The notes beneath the pieces were generated by a model. The model was not told the DNA's origin. It did no database searches and saw only the letters and a program-made list of their open reading frames with translations. A stretch of 64,000 nt of DNA, taken from an uncultured Pelagibacteraceae bacterium (GTDB lineage Bacteria > Pseudomonadota > Alphaproteobacteria > Pelagibacterales > Pelagibacteraceae). Position 1 is the stretch's first letter. Every line of letters begins with the position of its first letter. The DNA lies in NCBI GenBank assembly GCA_902625125.1, contig CACOAB010000001.1, positions 57,423-121,422 of the forward strand. Reading direction: 5' to 3'. Shown in pieces: positions 39,939 to 47,609 of this stretch. The position numbers were made by a program, and so were the translations under genes.

Positions 39939-40407
39939 TATAAGCCTTTAAAAAGTTATTCAAAGAATTTTTAAGATCACTATTTTTAATTTTACTCATT
40001 TTTTCATCAATTTTAGATAAGTTTTTAATTTTTGGAAAAACTTTTTTATCAAATGTAATTGTATTTTGTGCGATTTTCAATGTGACATGACCAATACAAT
40101 TATAACCAAAAAAACTATTGATTTTATCTATAATCTCTTTTTTTTCATACTCAACTTCCATTTCTTTTCCATGAATTACATTTAGAACTAAATTACCATT
40201 TTTCATGTCTTTACCCATTTTAACGGTTATAGGGTAGCACGCGTCTGAAATTTTTTTACTCATCATTTTTGTCCAGTTATCAACGATACTAGAATAATTA
40301 TAACCACTTTTTCTTAGATGCTTTTTAAGAGTTTTAGGAATCGAGCTTGAAAAAGGCCTAAGCCCTTGTATGAATGTTTGAGTTTTATTATTATTTTTAT
40401 TATGCAT
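39922..40407 (-). CDS. dciA: DUF721 protein, DciA-like helicase-loading factor
   Basis: A 161-residue basic protein of the DUF721 family. Members called DciA load the replicative helicase DnaB where DnaC is absent. The family core runs from QGLRPFSSSIPKTLK through YSSIVDNWTKMMSKKISDACYPI to the VIHGKEMEVEYEKKEII segment. Its ATG (40405-40407) lies inside the six-base palindrome ATGCAT that also holds the divergent mutY start. It heads the long minus-strand run through smc, F0 and the crt genes. The DciA role is inferred from the family. Confidence 0.82.
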   Translation of the reverse strand: MHNKNNNKTQTFIQGLRPFSSSIPKTLKKHLRKSGYNYSSIVDNWTKMMSKKISDACYPITVKMGKDMKNGNLVLNVIHGKEMEVEYEKKEIIDKINSFFGYNCIGHVTLKIAQNTITFDKKVFPKIKNLSKIDEKMSKIKNSDLKNSLNNFLKAYNEKNK

Positions 40408-41403
40408 TTAAGTCCAACTTTATCAAAAAAAATTCTAGCTTGGTATGATAATAGCAAGCGTGATTTACCATGGCGTGTTAGCAAAAAATCACCAAAAAAG
40501 CTTTATTACCGTTTATTAAGTGAATTTATGTTGCAACAAACACAGGTAAAAACAGTCATTCCTTTTTTCAACAAATTTACAAAAAAATATAAGACACTTG
40601 AGTCTTTGTCAAAAATTAATGAAAATCAAATACTAAAGATGTGGGAAGGCTTAGGTTACTACAGAAGAGCTAGAAACTTGTTATTGTCAACTAAATTACT
40701 TGTAAATAAATATAATTCAAAGCTTCCACATACCTTAAAAGAAATTAAAAAACTACCGGGAGTTGGAGATTACACAGCAAACGCTCTTATAGGTTTTATT
40801 TATAATGAGCCAACAATTGCAATAGACGGAAACGTAAAAAGAGTATTTTCGAGGTATCTTAATCAAATAGAGTCCAAGATAAACTTTGAAAAATTAATCA
40901 CCATAAATAAGAAAAATCTTTTCATTACAAACAGAAACTCCGATTTTGTTGAAGCATTAATGGAATTTGGAGCTTTAATTTGTAAGCCAAAAGACCCAAA
41001 ATGTAGTCAATGTTGTTTGAATAAAAGTTGTAGGTATTTAAAATCGTCAAATAAAGTTGAAATTAATAAGAGAAAAAAAATAAAAGTTATGAACTACAAT
41101 ATTTTTTGTTACGTGAATAAGAAAAAACAAATAGGTTTGACAAAAGAAAATGAAATAAAATTTCTCAAAAATTTTAATTTACCTTTAATAAAAGAAATGA
41201 AAAAAAATTCAATAAATAAAGATTGGAAATTTTTAAAAAATTATAAAAACTCCATTTCAAACTTGAATCTTAATATTAATTTATATTATAAATTTTCAAA
41301 AAAGATTCCAAAAACATATAATTGGTATTCTTTAAATAACAATAAAGAATTTATTCCTAGTTTTACTAAAAGAATATTTAATCAAGTTTCAACTTTATTC
41401 TAA
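40402..41403 (+). CDS. mutY: A/G-specific adenine DNA glycosylase
   Basis: Removes adenine mispaired with 8-oxoguanine. It has 333 residues from the ATG at 40402. Marks are the FMLQQTQVKTVIPFF block with the catalytic Glu/Gln region, the helix-hairpin-helix ELPGVGDYTA-like KLPGVGDYTANAL, the catalytic Asp in AIDGNVKRVFSR, and an intact Fe-S site with Cys spacing 6-2-5 (C.KPKDPK.C.SQ.C then C). The C-terminal domain is lysine-rich and poorly conserved. Its start codon shares a palindrome with dciA. It is followed by a monooxygenase gene with a 1-base overlap. Confidence 0.95.
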   Translation: MHLSPTLSKKILAWYDNSKRDLPWRVSKKSPKKLYYRLLSEFMLQQTQVKTVIPFFNKFTKKYKTLESLSKINENQILKMWEGLGYYRRARNLLLSTKLLVNKYNSKLPHTLKEIKKLPGVGDYTANALIGFIYNEPTIAIDGNVKRVFSRYLNQIESKINFEKLITINKKNLFITNRNSDFVEALMEFGALICKPKDPKCSQCCLNKSCRYLKSSNKVEINKRKKIKVMNYNIFCYVNKKKQIGLTKENEIKFLKNFNLPLIKEMKKNSINKDWKFLKNYKNSISNLNLNINLYYKFSKKIPKTYNWYSLNNNKEFIPSFTKRIFNQVSTLF

Positions 41404-42536
41404 TGAAAAAGAAAATTGCAATTATTGGCGCTGGTATAGCAGGATTAACTTTAGCAAATTTAATTAAAAAATATACAGATCACGAATTTATGGTTTATGA
41501 ACGAGAGGAAAGTTTATCGCTTGAAGAGGGATACGGTATTCAATTAGCAACAAACAGTCTTAAAATTTTAAATCAAATAAGTTTTGATAAAATAAACAAT
41601 GAGAAAATTTTTCACCCAAAAACAATTGATTTTTACAGCATACAAAACAAAAAAATATGTGATTTAAATTTATCTAAGTTTAATAGCCCTGACGCAAAAT
41701 ACACAACACTTCAAAGATCTACTTTAATCGAATTTTTGAAAGAAGATATCTACACACAACATTTAAGATTTGGAAAAAAAATAAAAGAAGTTTCTGAACT
41801 AAAAGACAAAGTTCTTATCAAATTTGATGATAATACAAATGATTTAGTAGATTTCGTTGTTGCCGCAGATGGAATATTTTCAAACACTAGGTCATTTTTT
41901 GAAATAAAAAAAAATGAGCCAAGATTTAAAAAAGCTATTGCAGTAAGAGTAATTTTAAATTCAAAATCTGAATTTGATATAAATGAAGAAAATATAAGTT
42001 TAATGCTTGGAAGCAATAGTCATATTGTTCTATATCCAATAAATAAAAAAAAAGAACTTAATATGGTTTGTATAATGAGATGTAAAAAATATGAGCCTGA
42101 TAATGTCAAACAGTTAGTTCAAGAAATAGTTTTAAAACAAAATCCAAAATTAAAAAACATATTTGAGAATGAAACAAAAACATGGCCTTTATATTTTACT
42201 CCAAAAATTATGCCCTCTTCTAATAAAAAGGTATTTTATATTGGAGACGCTTTTAATGGATTTTTGCCAACACTCGCACAAGGTGCTGGACAGTCTATAG
42301 AAAGTGCTTTTGAAATATTTAATTTACTGACAAAAGATAAGCTTGATAAAGAAAATAACTATTTTGAAATTAGATCAAAAAGGGCAAAAATCATAAGAAA
42401 TAGATCAAATTTTAATTTCTTCGCATTTCACTTCTCAAGCAAAATTATGCAAAATATAAGAAATTTATTTTTGAAGTTTTTGGTAAAACGTAGATTTTTT
42501 GTAAAAAGTTATTTAGGTAAAGTTTATAAGAATTAG
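41403..42536 (+). CDS. FAD-dependent monooxygenase (UbiH/PHBH-like)
   Basis: A 377-residue flavoprotein with the PHBH-fold hydroxylase pattern: IAIIGAGIAGLTLANLI at the N-terminus (FAD motif), VVAADGIFSNTRS in the middle (DG motif), and IGDAFNGFLPTLAQGAGQSIESA near residue 280 (GD motif). The substrate is not evident. UbiH-type ubiquinone hydroxylation or an aromatic-ring hydroxylation are both possible. It sits between mutY (1-base overlap) and convergent ccrM, sharing a TTAG with the ccrM stop. Confidence 0.85.
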   Translation: MKKKIAIIGAGIAGLTLANLIKKYTDHEFMVYEREESLSLEEGYGIQLATNSLKILNQISFDKINNEKIFHPKTIDFYSIQNKKICDLNLSKFNSPDAKYTTLQRSTLIEFLKEDIYTQHLRFGKKIKEVSELKDKVLIKFDDNTNDLVDFVVAADGIFSNTRSFFEIKKNEPRFKKAIAVRVILNSKSEFDINEENISLMLGSNSHIVLYPINKKKELNMVCIMRCKKYEPDNVKQLVQEIVLKQNPKLKNIFENETKTWPLYFTPKIMPSSNKKVFYIGDAFNGFLPTLAQGAGQSIESAFEIFNLLTKDKLDKENNYFEIRSKRAKIIRNRSNFNFFAFHFSSKIMQNIRNLFLKFLVKRRFFVKSYLGKVYKN

Positions 42537-43606
42537 ACTTTAGTTTCATTGATAAATTTTTGTCTTAAGCTATCAATTACAACAGCGGATCCATTAATTT
42601 TACAATGCCAATAAGTCCAACCATTACAGCTTTCAGCTCCCATAATTGTTGCTGCCACTTTATGAATAGAACCCTCTGACTCTTTATATTTAATACTTCC
42701 ATCAGCCATAATTTTAGCATTAATCTTCTTCTTTGGATCAAATAGGGTAGTGCCTGGCTTTAATATTCCCAATTCCACAAGAGAACCAAAAGGTATTCTT
42801 GGTTTTGATTTATTGTTTTCAACAGTATCTAAGTATTCATCCTCAATTACCTTAGTTTTTTTTATTCGTTCACTAGCAGCTTTAAAATACTTTTTGTCTT
42901 TTTCTATACCAAAGTATCTTCTTCCTAATTTTTTAGCTACCACTGCTGTTGTTCCAGTACCTATAAATGGATCAAAGATGGCATCACCTTTGTTTGTAGT
43001 AGCTAAAATAATTCTATGTAAAAGAGACTCAGGTTTTTGCGTAGAATGAATTTTTTTTCCGTTTTTCTTCAGTCTTTCTTTCCCACTACAAATGGGAAAT
43101 GTCCAGTCAGATCTCATCTGTAAGTCATCATTTAAGCACTTTAAAGATTGATAATTAAATGTATATTTTGATTTTTTATTTTTGGAAGCCCAGATAAGAG
43201 TTTCGTGCGCATTAGTAAAACGTGTTCCTCTAAAATTTGGCATGGGATTATTTTTTCTCCAGATGACATCGTTAAGCAGCCAGTAATCTAAATTTTGTAA
43301 GTGAAAACCTAGACGAAAAATATTATGATAAGATCCTATTACCCAAATACTTCCATTATCTTTTAGAATTCTTTTACACTCATTCAGCCAAGCAATACAG
43401 AATTCATCGTAATGTTTGAAACTATTAAATTGATCCCACTTATCATTTACTCCATTCACTTTACTTGCATCGGGTCGAGTTAATTTTTCTCCTATTTGCA
43501 TGTTGTAAGGAGGGTCAGCAAAAACTAAATCAAAAGACTTATCAGGAATTTTTTTTATTTCCTTTAAACAATCTCCATTAACGATTTGATCGGAAAGTTT
43601 TGACAT
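42533..43606 (-). CDS. ccrM: Adenine-N6 DNA methyltransferase CcrM (GANTC)
   Basis: Cell-cycle-regulated methylase of alphaproteobacteria, about 357 residues from the ATG at 43606; an in-frame TTG at 43618 would add four residues. The catalytic motif IV is LVFADPPYNMQIG, and the SAM motif I is DPFIGTGTTAVVAKKLGRRY, placed after it as in the beta class. The C-terminal RAMA domain (LVELGILKPGTTLF to WTYWHCKINGS) is the usual CcrM extension. GANTC specificity is inferred from the family. Upstream lie rnhB and udg on the same strand, and four GANTC sites occupy the gap ahead of it. Confidence 0.95.
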   Translation of the reverse strand: MSKLSDQIVNGDCLKEIKKIPDKSFDLVFADPPYNMQIGEKLTRPDASKVNGVNDKWDQFNSFKHYDEFCIAWLNECKRILKDNGSIWVIGSYHNIFRLGFHLQNLDYWLLNDVIWRKNNPMPNFRGTRFTNAHETLIWASKNKKSKYTFNYQSLKCLNDDLQMRSDWTFPICSGKERLKKNGKKIHSTQKPESLLHRIILATTNKGDAIFDPFIGTGTTAVVAKKLGRRYFGIEKDKKYFKAASERIKKTKVIEDEYLDTVENNKSKPRIPFGSLVELGILKPGTTLFDPKKKINAKIMADGSIKYKESEGSIHKVAATIMGAESCNGWTYWHCKINGSAVVIDSLRQKFINETKV

Positions 43607-43683
43607 TTTTAGATTCAACCCGAAATTGAATCCAGGGTCAAACGTTTTTGATGAAAAAATGAGTCCTCTTGTGTTTGAGATTC
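43607..43683 (-). promoter_or_regulatory. ccrM promoter region with four GANTC sites
   Basis: The 77 bases between ccrM and rnhB contain GATTC (43612-43616), GAATC (43628-43632), GAGTC (43661-43665) and GATTC (43679-43683). On the minus strand, TTGACC (43641-43636), 17 bases and TTGAAT (43618-43613) could form a promoter. Its -10 box contains part of one GANTC site and ends six bases from the ATG. Caulobacter ccrM is controlled by methylation of GANTC sites in its leader, so self-control is a likely reading. Confidence 0.6.
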
Positions 43684-44244
43684 TTAGTTAGACAATATCT
43701 TGTGTACGGGTTTAAAACCTTTTCTATGATGTGAGGTAATACCAAATTTTTTTAAACCTTCTAAATGAGCCTTAGTTCCATAACCAAAGTTGCTTTCCCA
43801 AGCATAGTTGTTAAATTTTTCTGACAATTTAATCATTAGCTGGTCTCTAAATACTTTAGCAACAATAGAAGCTGCGCTAATAGATTTTATTTTTTCATCA
43901 CCATTAATAATTGTCTTAAAATTTGTTAAGCCCTTTGGAGCAAAATTACCGTCAATTAAAACTAATTCAGGATTAATTGTTAATTTTTTTACTGCTCTTT
44001 TCATTGAGAGTAGAGCTGCTTGCAGAATGTTCAATTTAAGTATTTCTTCAACTGAAGCTATACCGATTGCATAAGTCGAATGAAGCTTAATATGCCTAGC
44101 AATTTCGCCTCTTTTTTTGAATGATAATTTTTTTGAATCTTTTAGTAATTTTAAATTTACTGTTGTTTTAAGTATAACGGCTGCCGAAACCACAGGTCCC
44201 GCTAAACATCCTCTTCCAACTTCATCTACTCCAGCAGTGATCAT
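43684..44244 (-). CDS. rnhB: Ribonuclease HII
   Basis: Cuts RNA in RNA/DNA hybrids, including single ribonucleotides in DNA. It has 186 residues. The start ITAGVDEVGRGCLAGPVVSAAV holds the first catalytic Asp and Glu. LVLIDGNFAP holds another Asp, and KSISAASIVAKVFRDQ is the family block with the last Asp. It lies between udg and ccrM. With rnhA in the same window, both RNase H types are present. Confidence 0.97.
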   Translation of the reverse strand: MITAGVDEVGRGCLAGPVVSAAVILKTTVNLKLLKDSKKLSFKKRGEIARHIKLHSTYAIGIASVEEILKLNILQAALLSMKRAVKKLTINPELVLIDGNFAPKGLTNFKTIINGDEKIKSISAASIVAKVFRDQLMIKLSEKFNNYAWESNFGYGTKAHLEGLKKFGITSHHRKGFKPVHKILSN

Positions 44245-44256
44245 TTAATTATTAAC

Positions 44257-44958
44257 TTATATTTTAAGCTTTTCTTTTTTATCCCTAATCATTTTTAAAT
44301 CAATCCAAGCCAATTTTTTTTGAGCTGGCTGTCTCATGAGGAAAGCTGGGTGAAAAGTAACAATTACTGAAGTCTTGCAGTTACCATATTCTTTTTCAAT
44401 CCAATTACCTCTTACTTTTGATATGACCTTCTCATTGCCTATTAAAGCATTCATAGCTGTACTGCCCAATAACACCAAGATCTTAGGGTTTATTATTTCA
44501 ATATGTTTTTTTACAAAAGGCAAATAACGCTCAATTTCTTCATCGGTAGGCCTTCTATTTTCTGGAGGACGAAAATTAATTATGTTTGATATATAAACGT
44601 TTTTTCTATCTAAATTAATTGAAGTTAGCATTTTATCAAGCAAAACCCCTGCACGACCAACAAAAGGTAACCCCTCCTGATCTTCACTTGAACCAGGAGC
44701 TTCACCTAAAAACATTATTTTAGATTTAGGGTTTCCGTCACTAAATACCATATTCATTGCATTTTTTTTGATGTCACAACCATTAATGCTAAGAATTGAT
44801 TTTTTAAGTTTTTCTAAATTATCAGTTTTATCGGCGGAAATTTCAAAATTGTCTTTTTTATATCTATTGATTGCCTTGTTATTGTAAATTAAATTATAAT
44901 TAATTAGCTTATAATATTTGATTAATTTTATTGGGTTAAGATTGTTTTTTTTAATCAT
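44257..44958 (-). CDS. Uracil-DNA glycosylase, family 4-like, with few Fe-S cysteines
   Basis: A 233-residue DNA repair enzyme that removes uracil. The active-site motif is FLGEAPGSSEDQEGLPFVGRAG (in parts: GEAPG, then PFVGRAG), as in family 4. ISNIINFRPPENRRPT and VTFHPAFLMRQ (motif II, His) follow. Family 4 enzymes normally hold a 4Fe-4S cluster with four Cys. Here only one Cys (INGCDIKKNA) lies near an expected position; NFRPP replaces the usual KCRPP and RYLPF replaces the usual Cys. A divergent, cluster-free variant seems likely. It is five bases from the divergent TPR gene. Confidence 0.88.
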   Translation of the reverse strand: MIKKNNLNPIKLIKYYKLINYNLIYNNKAINRYKKDNFEISADKTDNLEKLKKSILSINGCDIKKNAMNMVFSDGNPKSKIMFLGEAPGSSEDQEGLPFVGRAGVLLDKMLTSINLDRKNVYISNIINFRPPENRRPTDEEIERYLPFVKKHIEIINPKILVLLGSTAMNALIGNEKVISKVRGNWIEKEYGNCKTSVIVTFHPAFLMRQPAQKKLAWIDLKMIRDKKEKLKI

Positions 44959-44963
44959 TATTT

Positions 44964-46652
44964 ATGAAAGTATTTAATATTATATACAAGATTATAGGAC
45001 AAATTTTTATTGTCATTATATTTTTGTCCACATCTCCGGTCAAATCTTTGGATAAGTTTGATAAGGCAGAAAATCTATCAAATTATTTTTCAGGAATATT
45101 ACTGCTAAATAATGAACAATATGAAGACTCTTTAACATATCTAAAAAAATTGAATGGACTTGAAAGTAATCATCTAAATTACTCAGTAATATATTTATAT
45201 TCTTTGGTAAATTCTGGTAAATTGAGAGAAGCATTTAGCTATTCTAAAAAGTTAGAAAAACAAAAATTAGATAATTTTGAAAGTGATTTAATTTCAGGAA
45301 TTTTTTATCTTAAAAATTCAAATATCGATTTAGCTCGAAAATATTTTTTAAAAGCAAAAAATAGAAATAAAAATCTTATCATAAACAATTATGTTTCTAA
45401 TTCTCTCTACAATTGGTCTAATCTATCTAATTTAGATCAAGCAACACTTGATCTAAAAAAACTTGATAAACGATTTGAAAATTTGAAGAAGATACAAAAT
45501 ATTTTTTTACACTGTTATTTCGGTAGTCAAAATACTAATCAACTCTTCTACGAAATTACATCAGACCAAAGAACGGATTTTTCAAGATATTATTATTTTC
45601 ACTCTCTTTATCTTGTTTCTCAGAGAAATATTAATAATGCCAAAGGAATTGTGAATAAAGCACTTAAGCTTTTCCCAAGAAATTTATTACTAAATCAACT
45701 CAAAAATGATTTCAATTCCAATAAAAATATTTCAGTATTTAATTGTAAAAAAGAAAAGCATGTTATTGCTGAAATATTGTATATTACATCAAACGCTTTA
45801 TCTTCCCAGTCAATTTATTCTCAATCAAATTTTTTTCTAAATTTAGCAAAATACCTTAATGAGGATTTTAATTCTTACGATACGCTTTTAGCAGAAAATT
45901 TTTATAAACTTAACGACTTTAAAAAAGCAAAAAAAATTTATAATAAACTCAGTAAATACGGAGAAGCTTTTAATTGGTACTCATCAAAACAACTAACAAG
46001 AATTTTTATACAACAACAAAACAGAACCGAAGCATTAAATCTTCTAGAAAAATCTTATAACGGATTACTTGAAAAAGGCATTTATGAGACTTTTGATTAT
46101 GCAGAATTTTTAAAAAATAATGAAAAATTTAAAGAGTCAATTCCATTTTATACAAAAATAATTATGCAAGTTACCAAAGATCACCCATTATATGCTGAAG
46201 CCACAGATGGAAGGGGTATAGCGTATGAAAGAATTGGTGAATGGGATAACGCAGAAAGAGATTTATTGGCATCATTAGAAGTTAATCCAGATCAAGCTTA
46301 CGTAATAAATTATCTAGCTTATTCTTGGATTGAACAAGGTATAAAAATAAATAAATCTTTAGGTATGTTGGAGAAGGCTAACAAACTAAGATCAAATGAT
46401 CCTTATATAACTGACTCTTTAGGATGGGCATTGTTTAAACTCAAAAGATATAAAGAGGCGAAAGATTATCTTCAATTAGCTGTTAAATTGCTTCCAGCAG
46501 ATCCAATAGTTAATGATCACTACGGAGATGCGTTGTGGAAAAATGGAAATGAAATTCAGGCAAGATACCATTGGAATTATGTTTTAAATCTTGAGAAAAC
46601 TGAAAAAGAGTTAAAAAAAATTATTGAAGTAAAACTAATTAAAGGCTTATAA
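44964..46652 (+). CDS. Exported TPR-repeat protein
   Basis: A 562-residue protein with an N-terminal hydrophobic signal (IIGQIFIVIIFLSTSPVKS) followed by tetratricopeptide repeats through most of its length. The C-terminal repeats are clearest: RIGEWDNAERDLLASLEVNP, YITDSLGWALFKLKRYKEA and DPIVNDHYGDALWKNGNEIQA. It resembles the large TPR proteins found next to ispE in alphaproteobacteria. A scaffold role in the periplasm or at the inner membrane is the only inference I can make. Confidence 0.85.
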   Translation: MKVFNIIYKIIGQIFIVIIFLSTSPVKSLDKFDKAENLSNYFSGILLLNNEQYEDSLTYLKKLNGLESNHLNYSVIYLYSLVNSGKLREAFSYSKKLEKQKLDNFESDLISGIFYLKNSNIDLARKYFLKAKNRNKNLIINNYVSNSLYNWSNLSNLDQATLDLKKLDKRFENLKKIQNIFLHCYFGSQNTNQLFYEITSDQRTDFSRYYYFHSLYLVSQRNINNAKGIVNKALKLFPRNLLLNQLKNDFNSNKNISVFNCKKEKHVIAEILYITSNALSSQSIYSQSNFFLNLAKYLNEDFNSYDTLLAENFYKLNDFKKAKKIYNKLSKYGEAFNWYSSKQLTRIFIQQQNRTEALNLLEKSYNGLLEKGIYETFDYAEFLKNNEKFKESIPFYTKIIMQVTKDHPLYAEATDGRGIAYERIGEWDNAERDLLASLEVNPDQAYVINYLAYSWIEQGIKINKSLGMLEKANKLRSNDPYITDSLGWALFKLKRYKEAKDYLQLAVKLLPADPIVNDHYGDALWKNGNEIQARYHWNYVLNLEKTEKELKKIIEVKLIKGL

Positions 46653-46655
46653 AGT

Positions 46656-47492
46656 ATGATTTTAAAGTCTTATTCAAAAATCAACTTGCTGCTCACAGTA
46701 AATTCTAAATCTAGAAACGGTTTACATGAAATCCAATCATTATATTGTTGGACAAATCTATTCGATAAAATTGAAATAAAAAAAACACTAGAGAGCAGAG
46801 ATAAAATTATTTTTAAAGGTCCTTTTGCAAAATCAATAAAAATTAAAAATAACTCAATATGTAATCTTCTTTCAAAACTTAGAGATCTTAATTTAATTTC
46901 AAACTACTATTCTATCGTAGTAACGAAAAATATACCTGTTTTTGCTGGATTAGGCGGAGGAACAAGTAATGCAGCTTTCATATTTAAATACCTGCTAAAA
47001 GATAAAATCGACAAGCTGTTATTGAGAAAATTTGTAAAGGTAATAGGATCTGATTTAGTACTCTTTTTTAAAAAACAAGGTTTTTTAAAAAATTTAAAAA
47101 CAATAATTGAACTCAAACAAAAACAAAAATTTTACTTTCTACTAATTCAACCAAGAATAAGATGTTCCACAAAGGAAATATATTCAAAAGTAAAAAAAAA
47201 ACAGAAAAAAAAACGATTTAATGAAAATTTGCTTAAATCAAGAAATAAATTTTTAACATATTTATCCAAAAGCAGAAACGATTTACAATTTATTGTTGAA
47301 AAAAAATATCCTCTTATTAAAAAATTATTACAAGATATAAAAAATGAAAAAGGATGTTATTTTTCAAGAATGACAGGATCTGGGTCAGTTTGTTACGGTT
47401 TATTTAAAGAGCAAATTGCGGCAAAAAAAGCCCTAAATAAATTAAAAGTTAAATATCCTAAATTTTGGTTTTCGTTAGCTAAAACTGTTTAA
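46656..47492 (+). CDS. ispE: 4-diphosphocytidyl-2-C-methyl-D-erythritol kinase
   Basis: GHMP kinase of the MEP isoprenoid pathway, 278 residues. It starts SYSKINLLLTVNSKSRNGLHEIQS, given here as KINL and GLHE. The ATP loop is PVFAGLGGGTSNAAF near residue 95. The third motif is MTGSGSVCYGLF. It lies three bases after the TPR gene and 36 bases before tRNA-Gln. Confidence 0.95.
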   Translation: MILKSYSKINLLLTVNSKSRNGLHEIQSLYCWTNLFDKIEIKKTLESRDKIIFKGPFAKSIKIKNNSICNLLSKLRDLNLISNYYSIVVTKNIPVFAGLGGGTSNAAFIFKYLLKDKIDKLLLRKFVKVIGSDLVLFFKKQGFLKNLKTIIELKQKQKFYFLLIQPRIRCSTKEIYSKVKKKQKKKRFNENLLKSRNKFLTYLSKSRNDLQFIVEKKYPLIKKLLQDIKNEKGCYFSRMTGSGSVCYGLFKEQIAAKKALNKLKVKYPKFWFSLAKTV

Positions 47493-47528
47493 TTTTTGTG
47501 ATATATGATATATCAGGTTTCTTAACAA

Positions 47529-47602
47529 TGGGGCATAGCCAAGCGGTAAGGCAGCGGTTTTTGATACCGCCATCCTAGGTTCGAATCCTAGTGCCCCAGC
47601 CA
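47529..47602 (+). tRNA. tRNA-Gln (anticodon TTG)
   Basis: Acceptor stem TGGGGCA (47529-47535) pairs with TGCCCCA (47592-47598), followed by discriminator G and an encoded CCA. The anticodon stem GCGGT/ACCGC closes the loop TTTTGAT, whose middle bases TTG read CAA glutamine codons. The T arm has GGTTCGAATCC. It lies between ispE and the CCA-adding enzyme gene, all on the same strand, only 7 bases before the latter. Confidence 0.97.
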
Positions 47603-47609
47603 TGGACAT

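Noticed and set aside
43607-43618. TTG start at 43618 for ccrM
   Set aside because: It would lie inside the candidate -10 box and GANTC site; the ATG at 43606 begins the conserved part of the protein.
47500-47516. Perfect 17-base palindrome TGATATAT-G-ATATATCA upstream of tRNA-Gln
   Set aside because: It is made almost only of A and T; arms of this length arise often by chance at this base composition and no regulator lies next to it.
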